A stretch of DNA of 64,000 nt from positions 124,001 through 188,000 of the forward strand of contig NZ_FRDA01000001.1 of assembly GCF_900143095.1 (NCBI RefSeq), in the 5' to 3' direction. The translations under genes and the position numbers were made by a program. The DNA is from Pseudomonas asturiensis (GTDB lineage Bacteria > Pseudomonadota > Gammaproteobacteria > Pseudomonadales > Pseudomonadaceae). Of the stretch, positions 55,065 through 64,000 are shown in pieces. The notes under the pieces were generated by a model that was given only the letters and a program-made list of their open reading frames with translations, ran no database searches and was not told where the DNA came from. Within the stretch, counting starts at the first letter, position 1; every line of letters starts with the position of its first letter.

Positions 55065-55552
55065 TGAATACGCTGATTCGTAACGCCGTAAAACCCATGC
55101 TGTTGGCCGTTTCGTTGCTGGGCCTGAGCGCTCAGGCGTTTGCCCAGACGCAGGTCGATGACGCCTGGGTGCGCGCCACCGTGCCGGGACAACCTGCCAC
55201 CGGTGCCTTCATGCGTATCACCAGCAGCGAGGACAGCAAGCTGGTCGATGTCGCGTCGCCAGTCGCCAAAACTGTTCAGATCCATCAGATGAGCATGAAA
55301 AACGACGTGATGAACATGCAGCAGGTGCCTTCGGTCGACCTGCCTGCGGGCAAGTCAGTGGTGTTCGACGCCAACGGTTATCACGTCATGTTCATGGGGC
55401 TGGCGGCGCAGGTCAAAGAAGGCGATCAAGTGCCGTTGACCCTGACGGTGGAAAACGCCAAGGGCGTGAAGGAGTCGATCAAGGTAACGGCAGTGGCCAG
55501 ATCCCTGACGACTGATGAACACAGCGGCCATGGCGACCACAGCGGTCACTGA
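55064..55552 (+). CDS. PCuAC-family periplasmic copper chaperone
   Basis: A 162-residue PCu(A)C protein. The signal peptide ends LSAQAFAQ. The copper-binding pattern H-x(n)-M-x-M is visible in QIHQMSMKNDVMNMQ and NGYHVMFMGL. The C-terminal tail is His-rich (DEHSGHGDHSGH). It hands copper to Sco or directly to oxidase CuA/CuB centres. The start overlaps the sco stop. Confidence 0.92.
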   Translation: MNTLIRNAVKPMLLAVSLLGLSAQAFAQTQVDDAWVRATVPGQPATGAFMRITSSEDSKLVDVASPVAKTVQIHQMSMKNDVMNMQQVPSVDLPAGKSVVFDANGYHVMFMGLAAQVKEGDQVPLTLTVENAKGVKESIKVTAVARSLTTDEHSGHGDHSGH

Positions 55553-55644
55553 CCGCTACCGGCTGAGCGGCCATCTCAGCCTGACCGTCCAGGTGTAAGG
55601 TAGGCGGGCATCACGACTATTTTCTCTTTTTACCGGAGGTGAAT

Positions 55645-55827
55645 ATGAGTGCTCCCATGCTTTCCAAGACCCAGATCAACGGCTATCAGTTGATCAGCGT
55701 CAACCGCGGACCCTGGACGGTCTGTACACCCAAAGACCGACTCGCTTCATTCGACACCCGTCAGGAAGCCATGGCCTATGCCGCTTCCCTGCCGGTTCGT
55801 GAATGGCGCAGGTCGCGTCCGTCCTGA
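55645..55827 (+). CDS. small hypothetical protein, 60 residues
   Basis: Starts MSAPMLSKTQINGYQL with an excellent RBS (GGAGG, five bases). The sequence (SVNRGPWTVCTPKDRLASFDTRQEAMAYAASLPVREW) resembles small DUF2188-like proteins, a short beta-strand plus helix module. Soluble and unlinked to its neighbours. Function unknown. Confidence 0.6.
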   Translation: MSAPMLSKTQINGYQLISVNRGPWTVCTPKDRLASFDTRQEAMAYAASLPVREWRRSRPS

Positions 55828-55995
55828 CAGAAGCCCCCATCCTTCTATATTTCTTAAAAGAATAACAATCGAACCAAATATTCTTTTCAGGAACAAGCGT
55901 CTTTCAGCCATGATTGCCTTGCCACATCAACTTTGGAAAGGTGACTGATACCAACAGAACCTGGATTTTTATCAAAAAAATGCAGGAGTGTATCA

Positions 55996-56817
55996 ATGGG
56001 CAATCTCCAGACCGCCGTCAGCGCACAGGCTGTGCCACGGCGCCAGACGCCGGGTGGCGACCTGGTCGATCTGGGGCGTCCTTTTCGTGGCCCCTTGTCG
56101 TCGTCGCGACTGCACAGCACCCCCAGACCTGTACTCGGACGTCGAGAAGCCATACTGCTGGGTGGATTTGCACTTGTGCTGCACGGCGCAGTGATTTACT
56201 GGCTGAGCCAGAAACCGACGCCCGTGTTGCCGGTTGTGCCGCCGGAAATACCGCCGATGACCATCGAGTTCTCCCAGCCTGCGCCGCCAGTCGTGGAGAC
56301 GCCGCCACCGCTACCGGAGCCCATCGTGCAGCCCGTGGTCGAGGAACCGCCGCCACCCGTGGAAGACGAACTGGCCGTCAAACCGCCGCCACCTAAACCG
56401 ATTCCCAAACCCAAGCCGGTCGCCAAGCCTGTGCCCAAGCCCGTTGCCAAACCGGTCGAACAACCGCCAGCGCCACCGGCTCCGCCACAACCGGTTGCAG
56501 CCCCGGCACCGCCAGCACCCCCTGCGCCCAAACCGGTGACGCCGGCCTCCGCCAGCGCTGGTTACTTGAAAAACCCGGCCCCGGAATACCCATCGCTGGC
56601 CATGCGGCGCGGGTGGGAGGGCACGGTGTTGTTACGGGTGCACGTATTGGCCAGCGGTAAACCCGGCGAGATCCAGATCCAGAAAAGCAGTGGCCGTGAG
56701 CAACTCGACGATGCGGCATTGGCCGCAGTGAAACGCTGGAGCTTCGTGCCCGCCAAGCAGGGTGATGTCGCCCAGGACGGCTGGGTAAGCGTGCCCATCG
56801 ATTTCAAGATCAACTAA
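55996..56817 (+). CDS. tonB: energy transducer TonB
   Basis: A 273-residue TonB. A cytoplasmic N-terminus of about 50 residues is longer than in E. coli. One membrane anchor follows (AILLGGFALVLHGAVIYWL, 52-70), then a Pro/Lys/Ala-rich periplasmic spacer (75-185) and the C-terminal TonB fold (YPSLAMRRGWEGTVLLRVHV, AALAAVKRWSFVPA). With exbB and exbD downstream it forms the motor that energises outer-membrane receptors, likely including the one at 58305. Confidence 0.93.
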   Translation: MGNLQTAVSAQAVPRRQTPGGDLVDLGRPFRGPLSSSRLHSTPRPVLGRREAILLGGFALVLHGAVIYWLSQKPTPVLPVVPPEIPPMTIEFSQPAPPVVETPPPLPEPIVQPVVEEPPPPVEDELAVKPPPPKPIPKPKPVAKPVPKPVAKPVEQPPAPPAPPQPVAAPAPPAPPAPKPVTPASASAGYLKNPAPEYPSLAMRRGWEGTVLLRVHVLASGKPGEIQIQKSSGREQLDDAALAAVKRWSFVPAKQGDVAQDGWVSVPIDFKIN

Positions 56818-56900
56818 ACCCACGCATTCGATTGACCATGCGGGCTACCTGACAAAAGGCGCATCGCGACACCCATGCCTTGTTCAGAGAGAGCTGCGCC

Positions 56901-57623
56901 ATGAACCTACTTGCTTCGCCGTTTGAGTCCATTGAACACGCCGTTATCTGGCTGCTGGTGATCTTTTCCGTCGCCACGTGGGGCCTGGCCTTGCTCAAGG
57001 GCGTGCAGTTCTCGCGCCTCAAGTCCCAGGACCGCAAATTCCACACGCAATTCTGGGCCGCATCGAGCCTGGATTCCGCCGCTCAACTGGCTCACGAACA
57101 CCCAGGTGCGGCGGCTCGCGTTGCGCTGGCCGGTTATGCTGCCATTCAGGTCAGTGAAGGCGCTCAGCCTCAAGATCTCAGTCAGTCCATCAATCATCAG
57201 GATCGACTGGAGCGGTCGTTGCGCCAGCAGATCGTGCGTGAGCGCCGTTCGCTGGAGAATGGTCTGGCAGTCCTCGCCAGTATCGGCAGCACCTCGCCCT
57301 TTATCGGTTTGTTCGGTACGGTCTGGGGCATCATGTCGGCACTCAAGGGCATCAGCGCCGCAGGATCCGCCAGCCTTGAAACCGTGGCGGGTCCCATCGG
57401 TGCTGCGCTGGTGGCAACAGGCGTCGGGATCGCGGTCGCCGTGCCCGCGGTGTTGGTTTACAACTATTTCCTGCGCCGCCTGAAGCTGACGGTTGCCGAC
57501 CTGGACGACTTTGCCCACGACTTCTACAGCCTGGCGCAGAAGAGTGCCTTCCGGGTGCTGCTGCATCCTGTGCTCAAATCCGGCGCCAACAGCACCGGGC
57601 AAAAAGTGAAGGAGGCGTCCTGA
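56901..57623 (+). CDS. exbB: MotA/TolQ/ExbB proton channel protein ExbB
   Basis: A 240-residue ExbB with three membrane helices (HAVIWLLVIFSVATWGLALL, TSPFIGLFGTVWGIMSALKG, AALVATGVGIAVAVPAVLVYN). The motif FIGLFGTVWGIM is diagnostic. The ATG at 56901 matches the conserved start MNLLASPFES. It lies 83 bases after tonB and one base before exbD. Confidence 0.93.
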   Translation: MNLLASPFESIEHAVIWLLVIFSVATWGLALLKGVQFSRLKSQDRKFHTQFWAASSLDSAAQLAHEHPGAAARVALAGYAAIQVSEGAQPQDLSQSINHQDRLERSLRQQIVRERRSLENGLAVLASIGSTSPFIGLFGTVWGIMSALKGISAAGSASLETVAGPIGAALVATGVGIAVAVPAVLVYNYFLRRLKLTVADLDDFAHDFYSLAQKSAFRVLLHPVLKSGANSTGQKVKEAS

Positions 57624-57624
57624 T

Positions 57625-58026
57625 ATGGCCTTTTCCACACAAGACAGCGATGAGGTGCTGAGCGAGATCAACGTCACGCCGCTGGTGGATGTGATGCTGG
57701 TGCTGTTGGTGGTGTTCATCGTCACCGCGCCGCTGCTGACCAACTCGATCCCGATCAACCTGCCCAAGACCGAATCGGTCGCGCCAGTTGAGCAGAAAGA
57801 CCCGCTGGTGGTGAGCATTGACGGGCAGGGCAAGCTGTTCATCAACAAGGACGAAATCCAGCCGGACCTGCTGGAAACCAACCTCAAGGCTGCCAAGGAC
57901 AAAGCGCCGGACGTGCGCGTGCAGTTGCAGGCCGACAATGGCGTGAACTACGGCGAAGTGGCACGGGCCATGGCTTCTATCGAGCGTGCCGGGATTACCA
58001 AACTGTCGGTGATCACCGCCAAATAG
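57625..58026 (+). CDS. exbD: biopolymer transport protein ExbD
   Basis: ExbD of 133 residues. One membrane helix with the essential Asp (INVTPLVDVMLVLLVVFIVT) is followed by a periplasmic domain (KDPLVVSIDGQGKLFINKDE, YGEVARAMASIERAGITKLSVIT). It completes the ExbBD proton channel for TonB. A terminator follows 30 bases downstream. Confidence 0.94.
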   Translation: MAFSTQDSDEVLSEINVTPLVDVMLVLLVVFIVTAPLLTNSIPINLPKTESVAPVEQKDPLVVSIDGQGKLFINKDEIQPDLLETNLKAAKDKAPDVRVQLQADNGVNYGEVARAMASIERAGITKLSVITAK

Positions 58027-58055
58027 AACTCCGCGCTCAAACAATTCATTTTTTC

Positions 58056-58091
58056 AGGGTCGTATTCTCAGGCAGATACGGCCCTTTTTTT
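58056..58091 (+). terminator. intrinsic terminator after exbD
   Basis: AGGGTCGTAT and ATACGGCCCT pair (one G-T) with a short loop and a run of seven T ending at 58091. It ends the tonB-exbBD operon, so the receptor gene downstream needs its own promoter in the 58092-58304 gap. Confidence 0.85.
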
Positions 58092-58304
58092 ATGGCTCAT
58101 CCCGGCCTTTTTCGAGTTGACCAAAACGTTGCAGCTTATGCGTTATTAGTATTTAAAACCTGATATTTAATGGCGTTAAGCTATAACGCATCGGACCACC
58201 GCACCATTAATCCAAATCGTAATGATCGCCACCGTCCACCGCACGGATCGCTCGTTGTCACCAGAACACGATGTTCTGGATCAGGGAATTCAAGGGGTAG
58301 CGGT

Positions 58305-60707
58305 ATGGGGAGCTTCAAACGCAGTGTATTGGCCACGGCGATTTTCTCGGCCAATGTGCTGGGCGCCGTTACGGTGAGTTCAGCAGCCTGGGCCGACGAG
58401 CCTGCGGAGCAAAGCAACAGTTCGACAACCTCCACGCTGGGCACTGTCATCGTGACGGGGACCCGCGCACAGGAGCGCACCGCCAGCGGTTCATTGTCAC
58501 CTATCGACGTGATTTCCGGCGACAGCCTGCGCAGCTCCGGCTCCAGCGAGCTGGGCACGGTGCTGGCGCGGCTCATTCCGTCCATCAACTTTCCGCGTCC
58601 CAGCCTGGTGGACGGTGCCGAGCTGGCGCGGCCTGCGCAATTGCGCGGTCTGTCACCTGATCAGGTGCTGGTACTGGTCAACGGCAAACGCCGCCATACG
58701 TCGGCCTTCGTCAATCTGGGTGGCGCGGTAGGGCGTGGCTCGGCGCCTGCCGACCTGAATGCCATCCCGCTGTCGGCCATCGACCACATCGAAGTGCTGC
58801 GTGACGGTGCTTCGGCCCGTTATGGCTCTGATGCTATCGCCGGGGTGATCAACATCATCCTCAAGAACGCAGACCACGGTGGCTCGGTGTCGACGCGTTA
58901 CGGTCAGTACAAGAAAGGCGACGGCATTCAGCGGCAAGTGGCGGGCAATACCGGTTTCGCACTGGGCAGTAATGGCTTTTTCAATCTGTCAGGCGAGGGC
59001 GCCAATAACGACTACACCAACCGCGCCGGCGATGATCTGCGCGCCTCCAGTGTCGGCTCCACGACCTATGGCCAACGCGTGTTCCGGCAGGGCGAGCCGG
59101 AAACCGAGGAGGGCAAGGTTCAATTCAACACCGAGTACAGTTTCAGCGATGCGCTGGAGTTCTACAGTTTCGGCGGATACAGCAAACGTCGCGGCGAAAC
59201 CGCTGCCTTTTACCGGCCCAGCAACGCCTCGAACAACAACGCTGCGATTTTCCCCAATGGTTATCTGCCATTGATCAACGGCACCCTGCAAGACACCTCG
59301 CTGGTGGCAGGCTTGCGCGGCGAGCTGGCGGATGACTGGCATTACGACCTGTCGGCCAACTACGGAAAGAACAGCTATGAGATTCGCACCAAAACCATCA
59401 ATACCTCGCTGGGCCTGGCCACGCCGCGCTCATTCGACAATGGCACGCTGACCAATGATCAAAAGCAGCTGAGCCTGGACCTGTCTCGGGAGTTCAGTGC
59501 GGCCTGGCTGCCGTATCCGGTGTCGGTGGCGTTCGGTGCCGAGTACCTGCGTCAGGGTTACCAGATTGAAGCAGGGCAGGCCGAATCGTATTTCCAGACC
59601 GGCAGCTCCGGATTGGGCGGGTTCCGGGCGGCTGATGCGGGCAGTTCTTCACGGCACAACTTTGCGCAGTATCTGGACGTGGAAACCAACCTGACCGAGA
59701 AACTCGGCGTGTCGGCGGCGGTGCGTCATGAGGACTACAGTGACTTCGGCTCCAACATCAGCGGCTCGCTGTCGGCCCGCTATGACTTCACCCCGCAGGT
59801 CGCCTTGCGTGGCAGCGTGTCGACCGGTTTCCGTGCGCCGTCATTGGCCCAGCAGAACTTCACTTTTACTTCATCGCAATTGATCGGTAACACCATTCAG
59901 GAGGCGGGCACATTCCCGGCGTCCAGCAATGTCGCGCAACTGCTCGGTGCCGAGGACCTCAAAGCCGAGAAGTCCCGCAACTACAGCCTGGGGCTGGTGC
60001 TGGAGCCGCTGGACAACCTGACTGTCACGGCCGATGTGTATCGCATCGACATTCGCGACCGGATCTCGCTGTCGTCCAACCTGGTGCTCAACAACACTGC
60101 CATCAACTACCTGCGCAGCAACGGCGTCGGCGACATCAATTACACCAGTGCCCGCTACTTCACCAACGCCACTGACACCCGTACCGACGGCATCGATCTG
60201 GTGGCCAACTATCGTTATCAGCTCGATAACGGGGTGCGTTGGAACAGCACAGTGGGCTACAACTACAACCACACCAAGGTCACCGACGTTAAAGCCAACC
60301 CAGGGATACTGGATCAACTGGGTGTGAATCTGGTGCGGGTCGATCGACGCGAACGCATCGGTCTGTTGGGGGACACCACGCCTCAGCACAAGCTGAGCCT
60401 GGGCAACGACTTCACGTTCGGGCCTTGGGCGTTGCATTCCAATCTGGTTCGCTACGGCGAGTTCACCAGCTATCAGGCCGACAAGGTCAACGATCAGACC
60501 TTCAGCGCGGCCTGGCTGCTGGACCTGGCGGTGGATTACACGCACAAGAACTGGGTGTTCACGCTGGGTGGCGACAACGTCACTGACAAATACCCCGAGA
60601 AGCTCAACGACTTTTCCTCCAGCGGCGGCAACCTGGCGTACAGCACGTTTTCGCCCTACGGGTACAGCGGGGCTTTTTACTATGGGAAGGTGACGTACAA
60701 CTGGTAA
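58305..60707 (+). CDS. TonB-dependent outer-membrane receptor
   Basis: An 800-residue receptor. The signal peptide ends AAWADEP; the plug holds TLGTVIVTGTRAQERTAS, LRGLSPDQVLVLVNGKRRH and SAIDHIEVLRDGASARYGSDAIAGVINI. The barrel contains GSVSTGFRAPSLAQQNF and ends SGAFYYGKVTYNW with a terminal aromatic. The ATG at 58305 has AAGGGG seven bases upstream. The substrate is unknown; it is the only receptor beside tonB-exbBD, and sulfonate-type binding protein genes follow, so a sulfur compound or siderophore are both possible. Confidence 0.9.
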   Translation: MGSFKRSVLATAIFSANVLGAVTVSSAAWADEPAEQSNSSTTSTLGTVIVTGTRAQERTASGSLSPIDVISGDSLRSSGSSELGTVLARLIPSINFPRPSLVDGAELARPAQLRGLSPDQVLVLVNGKRRHTSAFVNLGGAVGRGSAPADLNAIPLSAIDHIEVLRDGASARYGSDAIAGVINIILKNADHGGSVSTRYGQYKKGDGIQRQVAGNTGFALGSNGFFNLSGEGANNDYTNRAGDDLRASSVGSTTYGQRVFRQGEPETEEGKVQFNTEYSFSDALEFYSFGGYSKRRGETAAFYRPSNASNNNAAIFPNGYLPLINGTLQDTSLVAGLRGELADDWHYDLSANYGKNSYEIRTKTINTSLGLATPRSFDNGTLTNDQKQLSLDLSREFSAAWLPYPVSVAFGAEYLRQGYQIEAGQAESYFQTGSSGLGGFRAADAGSSSRHNFAQYLDVETNLTEKLGVSAAVRHEDYSDFGSNISGSLSARYDFTPQVALRGSVSTGFRAPSLAQQNFTFTSSQLIGNTIQEAGTFPASSNVAQLLGAEDLKAEKSRNYSLGLVLEPLDNLTVTADVYRIDIRDRISLSSNLVLNNTAINYLRSNGVGDINYTSARYFTNATDTRTDGIDLVANYRYQLDNGVRWNSTVGYNYNHTKVTDVKANPGILDQLGVNLVRVDRRERIGLLGDTTPQHKLSLGNDFTFGPWALHSNLVRYGEFTSYQADKVNDQTFSAAWLLDLAVDYTHKNWVFTLGGDNVTDKYPEKLNDFSSSGGNLAYSTFSPYGYSGAFYYGKVTYNW

Positions 60708-60721
60708 GGGCTACAGAGCAG

Positions 60722-60764
60722 ACGCCCGTTCTGCGGGCGTTCCCGTAGCGTTTCGACGCTACGG
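60722..60764. terminator. two adjacent hairpins between convergent genes
   Basis: ACGCCCG-TTCTG-CGGGCGT (60722-60740) and CCGTAGCG-TTTCGA-CGCTACGG (60743-60764) form two perfect stem-loops just after the receptor gene and before the convergent binding-protein gene. They probably end both transcripts. Confidence 0.65.
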
Positions 60765-60856
60765 ACTCGACTAGCAAGCGCAGTGCTCGTGGAAGCGAGC
60801 CTGCGCTTATCAAAAGCGGTTTTCGTAGGACAGCGCGTCGAAGACGCGCCTGGGGC

Positions 60857-61894
60857 TCAGCTGCCTTGGAGAGGTTTCGCATCCTGGAAGAAATAGTCTT
60901 TCCACGACGCGGGCTTGTTCTTGATTGCGCCGACGCGGTGCAGGAACTCGGCCAACGGGTAGGTGTTCCTGGGTGTAATGGTGAACTGGAATTCGGGCTG
61001 GTCGATGATCTTGAGCAGCTCGGTACGGTCGATTTTGGAGCGGGTCACGCGGATGTAAGTGTCGGCGGCAGCGCCGATATCTTTGCTGACCCACTGCTCT
61101 GCTTCGCTCAAGGCTTCGATGAAGGCCTTATAGGTCTTGGGGTTGTCGTTGCGAAACTTCTCGGTGGCGAACAGCAAGGTCGGCGAGTTCGGACCCAGCA
61201 GGTCGTAAGTGTTCAACACCACATGCACGTTGGGATTCTGCAGTTCCTGGTCCTGATAGGGCGGGTTGGAAAAGTGCCCGGTCAGTTCGGTGCCACCTGC
61301 GATCAGGCTGGCGGCTGCGTCCGGGTGCGGCAGGCTGACGGTGTACTTGTCCAGACGCGCGAACTCCTTGTCTCCCCATAGCCTGGCCGCAGCATACTGA
61401 AGGTAACGCGACTGCACCGAAACGCTGACGGCCGGCACGGCGATGCGGTCTTTTTCGGTGAAGTCGGCGATGGTCTTGACCTTGGGGTTGTTGCTGACCA
61501 GGTAATACGGAAAGTTGCCCAGCGACGCGACCGCCTTGACGTTCTGGCGACCGAGGGTGCGGTCCCAGATGGTCAGCAGCGGGCCGACGCCTGCGCCAGC
61601 AATGTCTATCGAGCCCGACAGCAGCGCATCGTTGACCGCCGAGCCGCCGGACAGTTGAGTCCAGTCGACCTTGATGTCCAGCCCATCTTCCTTGCCGTGC
61701 TTCTCTATCAGGCGTTGATCGCGCACCACGTTGAGCAGCAGGTAGACAATCCCGAACTGTTCGGCAATACGGATTTCCCCTTCAGCCTGCGCCGTGGCCG
61801 GCACCAGCAGCGATCCGGCGATCAGTGTTGCGCCCAGGCCAATGGCGGCAGCGAGTCGCGTGAGGCGTGAGGTGGGTGTGTCGGTCGTTGACAT
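60857..61894 (-). CDS. ABC transporter substrate-binding protein (SsuA/TauA/NrtA-like)
   Basis: A 345-residue periplasmic binding protein with a signal peptide (SLLVPATAQAEG). The fold is of the NMT1/SsuA type (LLNVVRDQRLIEKHGKEDGLD, LSGGSAVNDALLSGSIDIAGAGVGPLL, GTELTGHFSNPPYQDQEL). Ligands of this family are sulfonates, nitrate, taurine or pyrimidine precursors. Membrane and ATPase partners are not next to it, so it may be shared with a system elsewhere or right of the window. Confidence 0.85.
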   Translation of the reverse strand: MSTTDTPTSRLTRLAAAIGLGATLIAGSLLVPATAQAEGEIRIAEQFGIVYLLLNVVRDQRLIEKHGKEDGLDIKVDWTQLSGGSAVNDALLSGSIDIAGAGVGPLLTIWDRTLGRQNVKAVASLGNFPYYLVSNNPKVKTIADFTEKDRIAVPAVSVSVQSRYLQYAAARLWGDKEFARLDKYTVSLPHPDAAASLIAGGTELTGHFSNPPYQDQELQNPNVHVVLNTYDLLGPNSPTLLFATEKFRNDNPKTYKAFIEALSEAEQWVSKDIGAAADTYIRVTRSKIDRTELLKIIDQPEFQFTITPRNTYPLAEFLHRVGAIKNKPASWKDYFFQDAKPLQGS

Positions 61895-61994
61895 ATGCCG
61901 CTCCAGTGAAAGGGGTGTTTTCTGAGCATATCGCTATAAAAAATATTATTTAAATAACGTTAATGAATAACCATAAGCCGCTTCGAAAGACCTT

Positions 61995-62972
61995 TCACGC
62001 GAGCTTGAATTGCCGATCCCATAGCGGTGACACATCAATCCGTTCACTCAACACACCCGCTTCGAAAAACACATCAGCCACTTCCTGTTGCGAGGCGATG
62101 GCCTGATCGTCAATGGCCCTGAGTTTCCAGGGCTGGCTGCGGTTCGCGATTTGATCGGCGAAGACGGCCTTGTCGATGCCCAGCAGTTTTCCGGATTTCT
62201 CCGCCCACTCTTCAGGGTGATCGTTGATCCATTCCAGGGTCTGGCGTTGGCGCCTGAGGTAATCGGTGATGGCCTGACGACGCAGCGGATCGGCCAGGGC
62301 AGCGGGGCGGGCGGCCAGCAGGTAGTTGCCGGACAAATAACCCAAAGCGGTTTTCAACACCCGTGCGCCGCTGCGAAATTTCGCCAACTGGATGAAGGTG
62401 CCGTACGTGACCCATGCGTCAAGCTGGCCGCTCTGAAAGGCGGTGAAGCCGTCCTGCGGCGTGAGCGCAATGGCTTTGACGTCCTCCATGCTCAAGCCTT
62501 GCTCCTTGAGCGCCTGGATCAGGAAGTAATGAGCGGTGGTGGCTTTGACATACCCGACGCGCTTGCCCCGCAATTGGGCAACCGATTCGACGCGGGAGTC
62601 TTTGGGAATCAGAAACACCTGGTTATTGACGTCACCTTCCATCACGGCGATCAATTTGGGCTGGCGGTGGCTCTGAATCGAAAAGATCGGTGGTATCTCG
62701 CTCATCGAGCCGATATCGATGCTGCCCGATGCCAGCGCTTCGACAATCAGATTGCCGCCTGGAAATTCGGAAAACTGCACCTTGTAGGGACGATTGTCGT
62801 TGCCGGCATTTTCGTTGAAGTTGGCATCTCCGCCCCGGTAGGTGGCGACCTGCAGCGTCAGGTCGGCCCATTGATCCTGGGCGAATAACCGGGGCGCCAT
62901 ACCCAGTGTGGCAGCGCCCAGGGTCACGGCGCTGGCAGTCAGAAAATGTCGTCGGTTGAATGTCTGGTTCAT
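61995..62972 (-). CDS. ABC transporter substrate-binding protein (SsuA family, Tat-type signal)
   Basis: A 325-residue binding protein. The N-terminus MNQTFNRRHFLTASAVTLG has a twin-arginine motif, so export may be through Tat. The fold reads EFPGGNLIVEALASGSIDIGSMSEIPP, VAQLRGKRVGYVKATTAHYFL, DGFTAFQSGQLDAWVTYGTF, as in aliphatic sulfonate receptors. The start at 62972 is followed closely by the signal. It is the second of two such genes without permease or ATPase in the window. Confidence 0.87.
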   Translation of the reverse strand: MNQTFNRRHFLTASAVTLGAATLGMAPRLFAQDQWADLTLQVATYRGGDANFNENAGNDNRPYKVQFSEFPGGNLIVEALASGSIDIGSMSEIPPIFSIQSHRQPKLIAVMEGDVNNQVFLIPKDSRVESVAQLRGKRVGYVKATTAHYFLIQALKEQGLSMEDVKAIALTPQDGFTAFQSGQLDAWVTYGTFIQLAKFRSGARVLKTALGYLSGNYLLAARPAALADPLRRQAITDYLRRQRQTLEWINDHPEEWAEKSGKLLGIDKAVFADQIANRSQPWKLRAIDDQAIASQQEVADVFFEAGVLSERIDVSPLWDRQFKLA

Positions 62973-63172
62973 ACGGTCTCGTCCTTGCGGTCCGGCAAGC
63001 CTGAAAGTGGACTGCTCCTGATTCACTCAGGAATATCGAGCGCCGATGTAAGCATAATGATGAATTTTAATATTCTATTTTTTTATAATTATCTTATAAG
63101 TAAATGTGCTTTTTAATTGATTTCTTATGCGCATAGTCTTGCGTCATCGATTGCCAATCACAGGGAGCCATC

Positions 63173-63988
63173 ATGAGCAATGTCAGTGCCTTGCCAGTCC
63201 AGACGGACACGGCCACTTCGTCACAATCGAGCGTGCGGGACCGGGTTTCCCCGGAAGAATGGGAGATTCGGGTCAAGCTTGCCGCTGCCTATCGTCTCGC
63301 TGCTCTCAAGCGTTGGACCGATCATATCTACACACATTTTTCTGCCCGCGTGCCGGGGCCAGACGAGCACTTTCTGATCAACCCCTTTGGCCTGCTGTTC
63401 GATGAAATCAACGCGTCCCACCTGGTCAAGGTCGATATCGACGGCACGATTGTCGATGACCCGACCGGCCTGGGGATCAACTACGCAGGCTATGTCATTC
63501 ACAGCGCCATTCACGCCGCGCGCCCGGACTTGCAGGCGGTGCTGCACACCCACACTCGGGACGGTATTGCGGTGTCGGCGCAGAAGGACGGCCTGCTGCC
63601 GATTTCCCAGCACGCCATCGCCTTTTCCGGTCGCGTGGCGTACCACGGCTATGAAGGCATTGCGCTTGATCTGGATGAGCGCGAACGGCTTGTGGCCGAC
63701 CTGGGTGACAAGAGCGTGATGATCCTGCGTAACCATGGGTTGCTCACTGGCGGCGTCAGTATCGAGCACGCGTTTCAGCAACTGCATAATCTGGAATACG
63801 CCTGCAACATTCAGATTGCCGCGCAATCGGCAGGCAACGCCGAGCTGGTTTTCCCTCCGCAAGCGGTCATCGCCAAGGTTGAAGAGCAGGCCAAAGTCAT
63901 CAAGGACGGACACGGTCCGGGTGTGGCGCGGCACTGGGATGCGCTGATCCGTGAACTGGAACGCACCGACACGACCTACAAGACCTGA
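63173..63988 (+). CDS. class II aldolase/adducin family protein
   Basis: A 271-residue class II aldolase-fold protein. Zn-type motifs are visible: HIYTHFSARVPG, INPFGLLFDEI, AVLHTHTRDGIAVSAQKDG (two His), and LRNHGLLTGG (His). This layout is the fuculose-phosphate aldolase-like subgroup whose members often act on sugars or keto acids; here the substrate is unknown. RBS is GGGAG before the ATG. It is divergent from the SsuA-family gene with an AT-rich 200-base gap. Confidence 0.88.
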   Translation: MSNVSALPVQTDTATSSQSSVRDRVSPEEWEIRVKLAAAYRLAALKRWTDHIYTHFSARVPGPDEHFLINPFGLLFDEINASHLVKVDIDGTIVDDPTGLGINYAGYVIHSAIHAARPDLQAVLHTHTRDGIAVSAQKDGLLPISQHAIAFSGRVAYHGYEGIALDLDERERLVADLGDKSVMILRNHGLLTGGVSIEHAFQQLHNLEYACNIQIAAQSAGNAELVFPPQAVIAKVEEQAKVIKDGHGPGVARHWDALIRELERTDTTYKT

Positions 63989-64000
63989 CTGACGAATCAC

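Noticed and set aside
1..64000. CRISPR arrays, tRNA or rRNA genes, prophage and transposases
   Set aside because: No spaced direct-repeat array, no cloverleaf or rRNA sequence, and no integrase or transposase ORF was recognised.

Overview
The window looks like chromosomal DNA of a plant-associated Pseudomonas, most likely the P. syringae complex. GC content is high, SD sequences are of the GGAG type, REP-like palindromes of the GTGGGAGGCGGCTTGCCGGC and GTGGGAGCGAGCTTGCTCGC types sit between genes, and the gene families (cyo, MCP, GlxA, PctA-like receptor, SfnG) are typical of the genus. No rRNA, tRNA, insertion sequence, prophage or CRISPR array was seen.

Region 1 (1-16.8 kb) handles urea and amides. 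A minus-strand operon urtABCDE-ureE-ureF-ureAB-ureC (ureC runs off the left edge) encodes a urea ABC importer and a urease whose gamma and beta subunits are fused. Its leader carries a near-perfect sigma-54 promoter followed by a strong intrinsic terminator just before urtA. Divergent to it are an AmiC-like ligand-sensing protein and an AmiR-like ANTAR antiterminator, then an amidase. After a cysteine hydrolase and a GlxA-type regulator come an EutR-like AraC regulator, a MetA-type outer-membrane channel and a second amidase.

Region 2 (16.9-32.1 kb) holds cyoABCD without cyoE, in which cyoB is interrupted by an in-frame TGA. It is followed by small unknown ORFs, a soluble chemoreceptor with four tandem PAS domains overlapping a triple-CheW protein, a GNAT acetyltransferase, an MBL-fold protein with a divergent LysR regulator, and a dCache amino-acid-type chemoreceptor.

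Region 3 (32.3-47.4 kb) is a complete N-methylglutamate pathway for methylamine. One arm is purU-folD-mgdABCD (minus strand; the mgd genes resemble soxBDAG). The other is gmaS-mgsABC-amtB (plus strand). Between them lies an XRE-cupin regulator. Methylamine would enter through AmtB and be coupled to glutamate by GmaS. MgsABC would make N-methylglutamate and MgdABCD would oxidise it, passing the C1 unit to THF, where FolD and PurU turn it into formate. The net result is nitrogen assimilation. The control region holds a sigma-54 promoter, an NtrC-like site and a repeated ATTCC-N5-GGAA palindrome that also precedes purU.

Region 4 (47.5-64 kb) contains a two-component flavin monooxygenase, an SfnG-like monooxygenase, a diguanylate cyclase, copper-handling proteins (DUF2946-like, Sco, PCuAC), tonB-exbB-exbD with a TonB-dependent receptor, two orphan SsuA/TauA-type binding proteins and a class II aldolase. 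Scavenging of organic sulfur, nitrogen and metals is the common theme, but this is inference.
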